A stretch of DNA of 64,000 nucleotides. It comes from Carpediemonas membranifera. Lineage: Eukaryota; Fornicata. A program made the position numbers and the translations under genes. The stretch lies in the NCBI GenBank assembly GCA_019828565.1, contig JAHDYR010000004.1, positions 124,001-188,000 on the forward strand. Direction: 5' to 3'. This document shows, in pieces, positions 46,487 to 58,000 of the stretch (its first letter is position 1; every line of letters begins with the position of its first letter). The notes under the pieces are model-generated. The model had not been told where the DNA came from. It made no database searches and saw only the letters and a list, made by a program, of their open reading frames with translations.

Positions 46487-49400
46487 ATGCGTGCCTCCCG
46501 CACTCGCGAACATGTGGTATTGACCTGCCGCCGCAAAGGGGGCCATGCAGCATCATGTATCTACCACTCGTCATTTTCTGCCAGACTCGTGATCTTATCC
46601 TTGCGTGAGGTGGGTGCTTGGCCTCGTGCGATCTGGCCGAGGAAGGAGGCTCATCATTTGATTGGCGGCATCACCCCGCAGTGGGCGGCGAGTCACGCCA
46701 TCTCGACGATGGCTGCCACCAGAGACACCTGGACAAACACGAACTTTTGGGACGTCACGATGTCGGACTGCTCAAAGTCGCAAACACCATCCAAATTCAG
46801 CGAGATGAATCAGCGACGATGCAGAAAGTTCGTTCCACGCCTCCCACTTACGCAGCTGGTACGTTCCCAATCCCGTTGGTGCAGAGATGCAGCCCGCGGC
46901 GAGTTCAAGAGCGCTTACGCAGTAGATCTGAGCAATGGTGCGTCCTCCCCGAGAATCTCACGCAGCAGCGAGTGCAGAGCAGTAGAGGACATGATCAGCG
47001 ACGCCACGACGCGCATCTTCGCCCCAGATAGCAAGCTCCACCTCAATCCCATCGGATCCTCGCCCCTCACCGCTACAGACCTCACCCGCGTCCTCGACCA
47101 CCTCTCGACGCGGCCCAGAGAGTTCAGCATGAGGCTGACTGAGCCCGACCTCACTGTCACGATGAGGTATGGCAAGCTGGCCGCCGACAAGCCCGACAGC
47201 GCCGTCGACGACCTGCTCGCTGCCTGGAATGCGAGGATGGCTGAGTGCATCCAGACGATGAAGGGTCACACCAACTGGGTGATCAGCGTCGCCTTCCTCC
47301 CCGACGGCGCCATGGTCACTGGGTCATGGGATGGGACGACCAAGCTGTGGGACAAGCGCGGCGTGTGCAAGACGACGATGAAGCATAGCGGGGCTGTTCG
47401 GTGCATCGCCGTCTCCCCGGACGGGTCAACCATCGCATCGGGCGGGACTGACCGCAAGATCAAGCTGTGGAGGCGCGGCAGACTCGTCAAGACGCTCGAG
47501 GGGCACACCAGGGATGTGAGAAGCGTCGGTTTCTCCTCAGACGGCAAGACGCTGGTGTCCGGATCATATGACAACACAGTCAGGACGTGGGACGTCGCCA
47601 CCGGCGTGTGCAGGACGATGGAAGGGCACTCAGATTTGGTGCTCTCCGTCGCCATCTCCCCTGACGGCAAGACCATCGTCTCTGGATCAAAGGACAAGAC
47701 AATCAAGGTGTGGGTCGCTGAGTCGGGCAGACTCGAGCAGACTCTGGAGGGCCACACGAATTCTGTCGCCGCCGTCGCCATCTCCCCGAACGGCGCTCTG
47801 CTGGCCTCTGGGTCTGGCGACCACACCATCAGACTCTGGGACACCAGGACCTGGGAGTGCGTCGCCGTCCTCAGGGGGCACGCGAGCTTTGTCCGCAGCG
47901 TCGCCTTCTCGCCCGACGGCAGGACCCTCGCCTCTGGGTCTTGGGACAACACCATCAAGCTCTGGAGCATCGCTAGCGGCGAGTGCTTCGAGACGCTCAG
48001 GGGCCATGACGATTGGGTCCGCTGCGTCGCCTTCTCCCCGGACGGGTCGACCCTGCTCTCTGGATCTGACGACAAAACCGCCAAGTAGTGGTCCCTTGGT
48101 CGCTCTCCCGAGCTCACCGCCCTCGACCAGACCCTCGCCGAGCCTGTCCCGGCCGCGGCCATCGTCCGCCTCGAGGGCACCGTCGCCGACCTCACCCGCG
48201 TCCTCGACCACCTCTCGGCGCGGCCCCGAGAGTTCAGCATGAGGCTGACTGAGCCCGACCTCACTGTCACGATGAGGTATGGCAAGCTGGCCGCCGACAA
48301 GCCCGACAGCGCCGTCGACGATCTGCTCGCTGCCTGGCATGCGAGGATGGCTGAGTGCATCCAGACGATGAAGGGTCACACCGATGACGTGCTCAGAGTC
48401 GCCTTCCTCCCCGACGGCGCCATGGTCACTGGGTCATGGGATGGGACGACCAAGCTGTGGGGCAAGCGCGGCGTGTGCACGACGACGATGGAGCATGGCG
48501 GGGAAGTTTTTGTGCATCGCCGTCTCCCCGGACGGGTCGACCATCGCCTCGGGCGGTGATGACCGCAAGATCAAGCTGTGGGACCAGACCGGCAGACTCG
48601 TCAAGACGCTCGAGGGGCACACCGATGTTGTGAACAGCCTCGCCTTCTCCCGAGACGGCAAGACGCTGGTGTCCGGATCCGATGACAAGACAGTCAGGAC
48701 GTGGGACGTCGCCACCGGCGCGTGCAGGACGATGGAAGGGCACTCAGATTGGGTGCTCTCCGTCGCCATCTCCCCTGACGGCAAGACCATCGTCTCTGGA
48801 TCGTCTGATGACACGATCAAGGTGTGGGACGCTGAGTCGGGCAGACTCGAGCAGACTCTGGAGGGCCACACGAGTTATCTCACCACCGTCGCCATCTCCC
48901 CGGACGGCAAGACCCTCGCCTCTGGGTCTTGGGACAACACCACCAAGCTCTGGAGCATCGACAGCGGCGAGTGCTTCGAGACGCTCAGGGGTCATGCCGA
49001 TAAGGTGTGGAGCGTCGCATTCTCCCCAGACGGGTCGACCCTGCTCTCTGGATCTTCCGACAAGACCGTCAAGCAGTGGCATATCAAGCACTCGCCAGAG
49101 ATCGAGGAGGTCTGCGCCCGACCCACACTCGGCGCCGACATCCGCCTGCCGTCCGACGACTCGCCCCTCTACCTCGCCGACCTGGCGCGGGTCGTCATCC
49201 ACATCCTCGCCACGGGCCTGCCCCGCTCTTTTGAGATGAGGCTGGCCCACCCCGAATGCACCGTCTCTCTTGGTCCTACCGGATTCACGTCGAGCCAAGC
49301 CGCCGATGTTGAAGCCCTTCTCGAGCTACTCAACCGCCACCTCGTGATGCAGAAACTGTTGACTGAAACACGTGCTCTCGACGCCGTTGACGAAGCGCTG

Positions 49401-51331
49401 TACGTGGCCGCGGCTCTGAGCGACGCCAAGCGCCTGCTGGCCGCCGCCGGCCCGCACGCGGAGCAGCACGAGGCGCGAGTGCTCGCGCTGAGGACCGACC
49501 TCGCCCGCCTCCAGCCCGTGCAGGCGCTCGCCAAGGACCCGATGCCCGCGCTCAGGGGCCGCGTCAAGGAGGCGCTGGAGAGGAGCGACGAGCTCCACGC
49601 GCACATCATCAGCGGCGACGTCGCCAAGATGCGCTCGAAGACGCTGCTCCGGAGTGTCAAGTTCGGCCCCGTCGTCCTCAACTGCCTCGACCGCGAGGGT
49701 CGGTCGCCGCTGCACAGCGCGTTCGTGCACGACCAGCCGCAGGCCTTCGCGGCGCTGCTCAAGGCCGGCTGCCTGCTCGACGACGCCTTTCCCGGACGGC
49801 CACCCGCTGCTGGCCGCCGTCGCCAAGCTGCCGATGCTGGCCGCGATGCTGGCCGCGAGGGTTGACATCGACACCGTCAGCCGGAACACGACTGCGCTCG
49901 TGGTCGCCATCCAGGGCGGCCACTGGGACTCCGCGACGAAGCTGCTCGCCCGCGGCGCCGACCCCCTCCTCCCGCCGGTCGGCGTCAACGCGCTGCAGGC
50001 CGTCAAGGGCGTGGCCGACCCGCTCATGGCCGGCGTGATCCGGGCCGCCATCAACGACGCCCTGACGAAGCAGCTCAGCGACGACATCACGCAGGGCGAC
50101 ACCGCTGCCGTGAAGCGCCTGCTCGTGGCGGGCGTGTCCGCGAACGGCGTGGACGGCAAGATGCCGCCGCTCTTCGCTGCCGTCAAGGCGGGCAACTTCG
50201 ACATCGTCAGCCTGCTGCTGAAGCACGGCGCCGACCGGGCCGCGACGTACAAGGGCAAGACGGCTGCGCAGACAGTCAAGAAGGGCAGCAACCTGCAGTA
50301 TCTCCTGATCCAGGACCAGACGCCCGAGCCGCTCGTGCAGCCCGACCTCAACGCGGACATCACGAAGCCGGCGGGCAGCATCGCGTTCAGCCAGGCCGAC
50401 CGCATCGGCGAGGGCGGCATGGCGGCCGTCTTCCGCGGCACGTACGGCGGCACCGACTGCGCCGTCAAGGTCGTCGCGCGGGCCGACCTGAACGCGGTGC
50501 AGGCCGACCGACTCCAGAGCGAGATCTTCATCCACAAGCAGCTGCGCCACAGCAACGTCGTCGCGCTCTACGCGCTCGAGCAGGACGACCGGGAGATCCG
50601 GCTCGCGCTCGAGCTCGCGTCGGGGTCGCTCTCGGCGCTGCTGCTCTCGAAGGCCGACCTGCCCTGGGACGCGCGGCTGAAGTTCGCGCGCGACATCGCG
50701 GCGGCCATGGCGTTCATCGCGGGCGAGGGCTACGAGCACAGGGACCTCAAGTCGCTCAACATCCCTCGTCGCGAACAAGAAGGCCAAGATCAGCGACTTT
50801 GGGCTGACCGCGCGGCTCGACCAGCGCGTGGCGGACGTCGAGGGCTCGTGGCCGTGGATGGCGCCCGAGCGCTTCGACGGCGTGGGCGGCGAGAAGGCCG
50901 ACGTCTTCGCCTTCGGCATCACGCTCTGGGAGATCGCCGCGCGCGACATCCCGTACCGCCAGGAGCGCCTCGGGCTCGACACCATCCGCGCGCACGTGCG
51001 GGCTGGCTACCGGCCGATGACCCCCGCGGGCACGCCGGCGGCCGTGGGCGAGCTGATCCGCCGCTGCGTGGCGCCCGACCCGCGCGACCGCCCCACCTTC
51101 GCGGAAGTCGTCGCCGCGCTGCCCGACAGCGTCGCGACCGAGATGTACACGGAGAGCGCCGTGCGCAACCACGAGGTCGACACCTTCGCGAACGCCAGCG
51201 CGCCCTGGATGACGCTGTCCGAAGACGAGAGAGCAGCCGCGCTCGCCGCGATGGGCACGGTCACCGCGACATACCGCACGAACGCGCCCAGCGCCCCGGG
51301 CCTGCGCACGCTGAACGACATGTATAGGTAA
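46487..51331 (+). CDS. WD40-ankyrin-TKL kinase, 5'-truncated paralogue (unit 2)
   Basis: The frame from 46487 joins non-homologous sequence to the middle of the N-terminal module at about 46640 ([10 protein letters not shown] onward), so the first roughly 180 residues of the full paralogue are missing. It contains a linker, propeller 1 from 47258, in-frame TAG at 48086-48088 (CAG in other blades), a linker, propeller 2 from 48368 with only six blades, a final linker, ankyrin-like repeats and kinase. As written it is also broken by an extra T near 48510, extra bases near 49790 and an extra C at about 50764 just after HRDLKSLN. Unit 1 lacks these three, so only the TAG is shared. If the TAG is real, the kinase half would need its own start (ATG 48239) or readthrough. 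Confidence 0.7.
47258..49080 (+). repeat. WD40 propeller repeats of the truncated kinase gene
   Basis: Two propeller units starting at 47258 and 48368 (1110 bp apart). The second has six blades. Its fifth blade ([20 protein letters not shown]) begins like blade 5 and ends like blade 6 of other propellers, so one blade was lost by in-register recombination. Confidence 0.8.
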
Positions 51332-51699
51332 AGAGATTGGCTCAGCATTTACACCCGCCCCGACCCATCGCCAGGCCTCCTCCGTCACTCATAAGCTTGG
51401 AACACGTTGAAGCGCTTCTGAGCCATCAACTCGAAGGCCACAGCAAATGTGCGCCTGTCAACCGGGACTCGGCCACCCAAGCACACCACCACATGGTCGC
51501 ATTGAGTCATCGCTTCCATCGGCTGTCAACAGGTACGATCGGTGTCATGACAACACAGTACACTGTTTTTGGACCATCATTCAGGAGCCGAGGGTGGAGA
51601 TGTCGGGCCGGCACTCAAGATAGCGCCCTCGCTGCGTCGGCGCTGCATGCCACCGTTGCTGACTCGGCCGAGTTGACACGAAGAACGGGCGCGTCGACG
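51332..51699. other. Intergenic region after the kinase gene (unit 2)
   Basis: Holds the dispersed repeat at 51337. No supported gene otherwise. It differs from unit 1 by one T in a T-run near 51570. Confidence 0.5.
51337..51385 (+). repeat. Dispersed 3'-flank repeat (unit 2)
   Basis: Same sequence as 22208-22256, starting five bases after the kinase stop codon. Confidence 0.7.
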
Positions 51700-53117
51700 A
51701 TGGACGAGGCACCACGGCAGAACGCTGTGGTTAACGATGAGGTGAATAGCAATACAGAGACATCAATGCACTGGGCGTGCTGGAACGGCGATCTTGCCCG
51801 CGTGCAGAAGCTTATCGATGCAGGCGAAAGAATGTCGAAGGATTCAGCGCAAATGACGCCCCTAGCACGCGCAGCCCAGCAAGGCCACGCAGCAGTAGTG
51901 GACTTCCTGCTCTCCGACCCAGTTGGCGCCCCTGCACATTGAGGAGAAAGAAGCCAACGCCCTCACCCCCTCCACCTGGCCATCCAGGGCGACTACCCGG
52001 TCACCGCCGGCCTCTTGGTCACTAGAGGCGCAGACATCAACTCCAGGGACGCCCAGGGCCGCACCCCGCTCCACTGGGCGTGCGAGCAGGGGTCGCCCCA
52101 TCTTGTGCGGCTCCTGGCAACACACGGCGCCGACCTAGAGGCCACTGACGCTAGGGAAGCGGACCCCTCTCCACGCAGCGGTCATGGGCGGGAACTACGA
52201 GAACGTGGTCTTCCTCGTGGGCCGGGGCGTGGCGCTCGAACCACTAGACCTGGACGGTGCCACGCCCGCAAGACTTGCTGAGGCAAAGCAGCTCCAGGGC
52301 CTTGTGTACGGTATTCGAAGAGGGCAGACGGCCTGGTGGCATCGTGTGAGGCGTGCCCCGGTCGGCTTGCTGGTGTACTTCGCTGGCCTTGTCGCGGCGA
52401 TCGTCACGACGTTCCTTTTCGGGGTTATACCCTCACCCCACCCCATTTACGTGTTTATATTCGCGGTTTTTGCCCACCGTAGCAGCCCTCGTTCTTCTAG
52501 TAATCACCAATCGAGCGAACCCCGGCGTTATCACCAACGACGACCCACACTCAAAGATCGACTACACGAAGGAGCAGCCGATCTGCGAGTCCTGCCACGT
52601 CAGAAAGCCCCTCCGCAGCAAGCACTGCCGTTCGTGCGACGTGTGTATCAGGCGGCACGACCACCACTGCGTCTGGACAAACTGCTGCATCGGTGCGGGT
52701 AATATCCGGCAGTTTATGGCAATGCTACTTGCCACCATGGTCGCGCTTGCGGTCACGACTGTTCTTCCCTTGACTATGGTTGTCTGCCACGTCGGCGGAC
52801 TCGAAGGCAGTCTGTGGGCAAAGCTGTGGAGGATTGCGGTGCTCAGATCAGGGACGGTGGTCATGGCTGCCATCGCTGGGGCCACGTTGCCTTTCGTTTA
52901 TCGTTTGTTCCATCAGCAGGTCAAGAATATTTTGACAAATCTGACGACTAATGAGGCAATCAATTGGATGCGATATGACTACATCAGATACGAGAATGGC
53001 GTCTGGCACAACCAGTTTGACCATGGATGGCGGTCTAATCTGGCCGATTTCTTCGCAGGTTACCCCAACAGCGGCGCCGCGTTCCCGGCCACGGCGCACA
53101 CAGAGGAGTTGGTGTAG
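51700..53117 (+). CDS. Ankyrin-repeat DHHC palmitoyltransferase (unit 2)
   Basis: Same protein as at 22570-23986: ankyrin repeats, paired hydrophobic segments, DHHC cysteine-rich domain (CESCHVRKPLRSKHCRSCD; HDHHCVWTNCCIG), two further hydrophobic segments, soluble tail. It is predicted to S-palmitoylate substrates recruited by the ankyrin region. This copy has three extra or missing bases that unit 1 does not share (near 51943, 52155 and 52470). The register jump around 51925-51975 is common to both copies. Stop TAG at 53117. Confidence 0.8.
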
Positions 53118-53295
53118 TGTTTATACGTGTGTATATGTGCAAGAGATGTCAATACCGGCTTGGGGATACGCTCAATCGACTCCCAGTACAAGTCGACTCC
53201 GCCTTAGCATCGCCGTCGACGCCAGCGGCTCCTGTTCAGACAGCAGCGAGTACTACCTGTGACAGGAGTTCACAAGCATCGTTAACACGCTCAGC

Positions 53296-53622
53296 ATGCG
53301 CAAGATCCGCCTGGCCACCCGATCCCGCCTCAGAGCCGACAACGACGCCATGTCGTCCCTCAACCCGACCCCGCAGCGCTTCCCGCGGTCTATAGGGAAG
53401 TCCTCCTCGTCTCCGACGATCACGCCCCGAGCAGCCCTCACTCTTCCACCCATTGATGAGCTCTCCGCGCAGTTTAGCAAGAGTCGGAGCAGAATACCGT
53501 CCGGTCCAGGGTCAAGACAGCATGCCAGGCGCCGCTCAGACATCCCTACGCTGCCACTGTTCAGGCTGGGGGGCGTCGGCGAGATTGATGAGAAGACGAC
53601 GACACCTCGATTAGTAACTTGA
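53296..53622 (+). CDS. Small Ser/Arg/Pro-rich protein
   Basis: A 108-residue frame, MRKIRLATRSRLRADNDAMS onward, rich in Ser, Pro and Arg; no domain recognised. The terminal TGA overlaps the IQ gene's ATG (TGATG), an unusual arrangement for a eukaryote. It may be an upstream ORF, a separate small gene, or the 5' part of the IQ gene displaced by an unrecognised frameshift. Confidence 0.4.
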   Translation: MRKIRLATRSRLRADNDAMSSLNPTPQRFPRSIGKSSSSPTITPRAALTLPPIDELSAQFSKSRSRIPSGPGSRQHARRRSDIPTLPLFRLGGVGEIDEKTTTPRLVT

Positions 53623-54957
53623 TGGCCACACCGAGAACGGGGCAGCACAGGGATGAGACTCTCTCAGAATGCGCGGATGAGATCAAGAATGCAGCCGGGG
53701 ATCGTGCCAGGTTCATGAGGTCACATCGCGTCGAGGTGAAGCACGTGCGCACGATGAAGCGGACTATAGTTCTCAAACACGCGTTATCAGTGGAGCTGAA
53801 GGCAGTGGTATCGCCCACACCGTATGTGGTCACATGCGGGTCGGGCAGCAATTTCCTGGTGGACGCAGCAAGCTCGATCGAGGCGTTCAGGTCAGCGAAG
53901 GTGCTAGAAATCACTACGGCGCAGATTACGGCCACGCAGCGGACAAAGGAGCGCATGGAAGCCTTGGAGAGCGCGCACTGCTCCGCCTACCCCCCACGTG
54001 AAGGGCCGCAGACGCACCGGAATTGTCGGGTACACCAACACGCTCGCCCGGCAGGTCCGCAAGCTCGAGGCCGAGAAGGAGGCAGCGCTGCGTGAGTCCA
54101 TGGACGCAGCGAAGGCCCACCGCCAGGCCATCGGGTCGCTTTCATACATTGGTGGGCAACGAGACGACCCGCCCAACCTCACTGTGAAACCTCTGCAGGG
54201 TCGGGACTTCCAGGTCACCTCGCTCTCCCCCAGTGGCCCCAGACTGGACACGAGGGAGAGTCTCCGGCGTATGGCCACCAGCAAGGGCGACCTGACTCTC
54301 GACTCGACTGTGAGAATGATCCAGCGGCATTGGAGGGCCTGGGTCGAACGGAAGAGGCGGGCAAGGTACGCTATAGCCGGGGGGATGCTCGTGGGCATAT
54401 GGAGGGACAGGCGGGGCGTCGGGGGCGGCAAGAACAGGACGCTCGAGACGCTTTTATATTTATTCCATCGCATTTATTTTATTATGGGCGAGAGGCTGCC
54501 CGACTCACTATGGAAGTACGCCAGTCCAATACAGCAGCGCCGCTTCATGCTCCAGCTGGAGTCGAGGGGCTTCATCCCTTCGCAGGTTAAGGAAGCCACT
54601 GAGCGCGAGAGGGAGCTCGACAAGAGGCTGAAGGAGTACGAGAACAAGGACGCGTTGCTCAGGCGGTCCATTCTCGAGCGTGCGGCGAGCACCACTGCCG
54701 CGGAGGAGACCCCCGACGAGAAGCTCTCCTCCGGGTTCAAGCGGTACCTTGGACACACCCCCGGCGGGAAGAGCCGAGACCTCCTCTACGAGGCTTCAGG
54801 CCTTGTGTTCGGCGGGAAGCGCTCGAACGCCCTTTCCAAGGCGATGACTGCCGGCTCCGTCATGGGCGTGGCGACCGTGCTCGGGCAGCGGGGCGGGTAC
54901 GAGCAGAGCTTCATGAACACGCCCACAGCCACGCAGATGAGCTTCACTAGACGGTAA
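53622..54957 (+). CDS. IQ-motif coiled-coil protein (unit 2)
   Basis: Same product as 24493-25827. The frame is broken here by one extra C in a C-run near 53993, which unit 1 lacks. IQ motif IQRHWRAWVERKRRAR is encoded around 54320-54365. The 3' end contains the first true substitutions between the two units (near 54731 and 54795). Stop TAA, 71 bp before the ATG of the next WD40 gene. Confidence 0.7.
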
Positions 54958-55028
54958 ATCCTTTGGCCGCTGCCTCGCCTCTACATGGCCTTATCGACGG
55001 CACGATAGTCTCCCGGGACGTCCACAGC

Positions 55029-58000
55029 ATGCGACTGTCCTCGCATGCTTCCATCTCCCACATGCCATCCATCGGGGTGAGCATCGGCCCCTCCGCCATC
55101 AGACAGCTCCATGGCGACACCGCCGACCCCAGCCTGGTTGTTACTAACAGGGCCGGGTACTTTAGCCTCTACGACCCTCGCGCCGATACCTGGGGTGAGG
55201 CTGTGAGGGCACACCGACATGCTCTCAACACTCTCGACGTCTCGCCGCATGGGGAGATACTCAGCTCGGGTCGGGACTCGACCGTCAAGCTGTGGGACGC
55301 GAGACATCTTACTCGGCCCCTGACGGTCTTCTCGAACCATAGGTGTCAGCGATCAATGATGGCTGCCTCGTTCTCGGCCCAAGGCCACATCATCGCCGGC
55401 GACGAGCGCGGTGGGGCAGTTGTATACCACAACAACGGCTCGTTCAACAGCCACCCCCACAGAGACCACATCCTGCCCGACGCAGAACAGGGCGCCCACG
55501 TGCTCACGGCTGTAGGGACGAAGCTCGTGGCTGTGACGGGAGACAGATCGAGGCAACTCGTCGTGTGCGACCTGGGGCCGAGGAAGGAGGCTCATCATTT
55601 GATTGGCGGCATCACCCCGCAGTGGGCGGCGAGTCACGCCATCTCGACGATGGCTGCCACCAGAGACACCTGGACAAACACGAACTTTTGGGACGTCACG
55701 ATGTCGGACTGCTCAAAGTCGCAAACACCATCCAAATTCAGCGAGATGAATCAGCGACGATGCAGAAAGTTCGTTCCACGCCTCCCACTTACGCAGCTGG
55801 TACGTTCCCAATCCCGTTGGTGCAGAGATGCAGCCCGCGGCGAGTTCAAGAGCACTAACACAGTGGATCTCAACAATGGTGCGTCCTCCCCGAGAATCTC
55901 ACGCAGCAGCGAGTGCAGAGCAGTAGATCACATGATCAGAGACGCCACGACGCGCGTCTTCGCCCCAGAGGACAAGCTCCACCTCAATCCCATCGGATCC
56001 TCGCCCCTCACCGCTACAGACCTCAGCCGCGTCCTCGACCACCTCTCGACATTGGACGGGCTGCCCAGAGAGTTCAGCATGAGGCTGACTGAGCCCGACC
56101 TCACTGTCACGATGAGGTATGGCAAGCTGGCCGCCAACAAGCCCGACAGCGCCATCGACGATCTGCTCGCTGCCTGGAATGCGAGGATGGCTGAGTGCAT
56201 CCACACGATGAAGGGTCACACCAACTGGGTGTTCAGCGTCGCCTTCCTCCCTGACGGCGCCATGGTCACTGGGTCATGGGATGGGACGACCAAGCTGTGG
56301 GACAAGCGCGGCGCCTGCAAGATGACGATGGAGCATGGTGGGACTGTTCGGTGCATCGCCGTCTCCCCGGACGTGTCGACCATCGCCTCGGGCGGGACTG
56401 ACCGCAAGATCAAGCTGTGGGACCAGACCGGCAGACTCGGCAAGACGCTCGAGGGGCACACCAATAATGTGAGAAGCCTCGCCTTCTCCCGAGACGGCAA
56501 GACGCTGGTGCCCGGATCCGATGACAAGACAGTCAGGACGTGGGACGTCGCCACCGGCGAGTGCAGGACGATGGAAGGGCACTCAGATTGGGTGCTCTCC
56601 GTCGCCGTCTCCCCCGACGGCAAGACCATCGTCTCTGGATCATGGGATTATACCATCAAGGTGTGGATCGCTGAGTCGGGCAGACTCGAGCAGACTCTGG
56701 AGGGCCACAAGAATCCTGTCAACGCCGTCGCCATCTCCCCGGACGGCGCTCTGCTGGCCTCTGGGTCTGGCGACCACACCATCAGACTCTGGGACACCAG
56801 GACCTGGGAGTGCGTCGCCATCCTCAGGGGGCACACGCACTATGTCAACAGCGTCGCCTTCTCGCCCGACGGCAGGACCCTCGCCTCTGGGTCTGGTGAC
56901 AACACCATCAAGTTCTGGAGCATCGACAGCGGCGAGTGCTTCAAAACGCTCAGAGGTCACACAGATTGGGCGAACAGTGTCGTCTTCTCCCCGGACGGGT
57001 CGACCCTGCTCTCTGGGTCAAAGGACAAGACCGCCAAGCAGTGGTCCCTTGGTCGCTCTCCCGAGCTCACCGCCCTCGACCAGACCCTCGTCCAGCCTGT
57101 CCCGGCCGCGGCCATCGTCCGCCTCGAGGGCACCGTCGCCGACCTCACCCGCGTCCTCGACCACCTCTCGACGCGGCCCAGAGAGTTCAGCATGAGGCTG
57201 ACTGAGCCCGACCTCACTGTCACGATGAGGTATGGCAAGCTGGCCGCCGACAAGCCCGATAGCGCCATCGACGCCATGCTCGCTGCCTGGCAAGCGAGGA
57301 TGGCTGAGTGCATCCAGACGATGAAGGGTCACACCGATGGCGTGATCAGCGTCGCCTTCCTCCCCGACGGCGCCATGGTCACTGGGTCATGGGATGGGAC
57401 GACCAAGCTGTGGGACAAGCGCGGCGTGTGCACGACGACGATGGAGCATGGTGGGAAGGTTCGGTGCATCGCCGTCTCCCCGGACGGGTCAACCATCGCC
57501 TCGGGCGGTGATGACCGCAAGATCAAGCTGTGGAGGCGCGGCAGACTCGTCAAGACGCTCGAGGGACACACCAGGGATGTGAGAAGCCTCGCATTCTCCC
57601 CAGACGGCAAGACGCTGGTGTCCGGATCATATGACAAGACAGTCAGGTCGTGGGACGTCGCCACCGGCGAGTGCAGGACGATGGAAGGGCACTCAGATTG
57701 GGTGCTCTCCGTCGCCATCTCCCCCGACGGCAAGACCATCGTCTCTGGATCATGGGATTATACCATCAAGGTGTGGGTCGCTGAGTCGGGCAGAGTCGAG
57801 CAGACTCTGGAGGGCCACACGAATTCTGTCGCCGCCGTCGCCATCTCCCCGGACGGCGCTCTGCTGGCCTCTGGGTCATTGGACAAGACCATCAGACTCT
57901 GGGACACCAGGACCTGGGAGTGCGTCGCCGTCCTCAGGGGGCACGCGAGTTCTGTCCGCAGTGTCGCCTTCTCGCCCGACGGCAGGACCCTCGCCTCTGG

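Larger units (their letters stand above)
29261..56170. repeat. Tandem duplication, unit 2
   Basis: Second, cleaner copy of the unit beginning at position 1. Gene order and orientation are the same throughout. The 3' limit is approximate because both units run into homologous but diverged WD40 coding repeats. In unit 1 the last gene continues into the AAA-type gene; in unit 2 the equivalent gene continues into the ankyrin-kinase gene. Confidence 0.85.

Noticed and set aside
48086-48088. TAG reassigned to glutamine, as in some diplomonads
   Set aside because: TAG ends the DHHC gene (53115-53117) and the pol gene (40178-40180), and TAA and TGA also end genes here, so the standard code fits better.
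50764-50830. Kinase domain of the unit 2 truncated gene taken as a pseudokinase
   Set aside because: The break is one extra C after HRDLKSLN that is absent from unit 1 and from the full paralogue; most likely a sequencing error.
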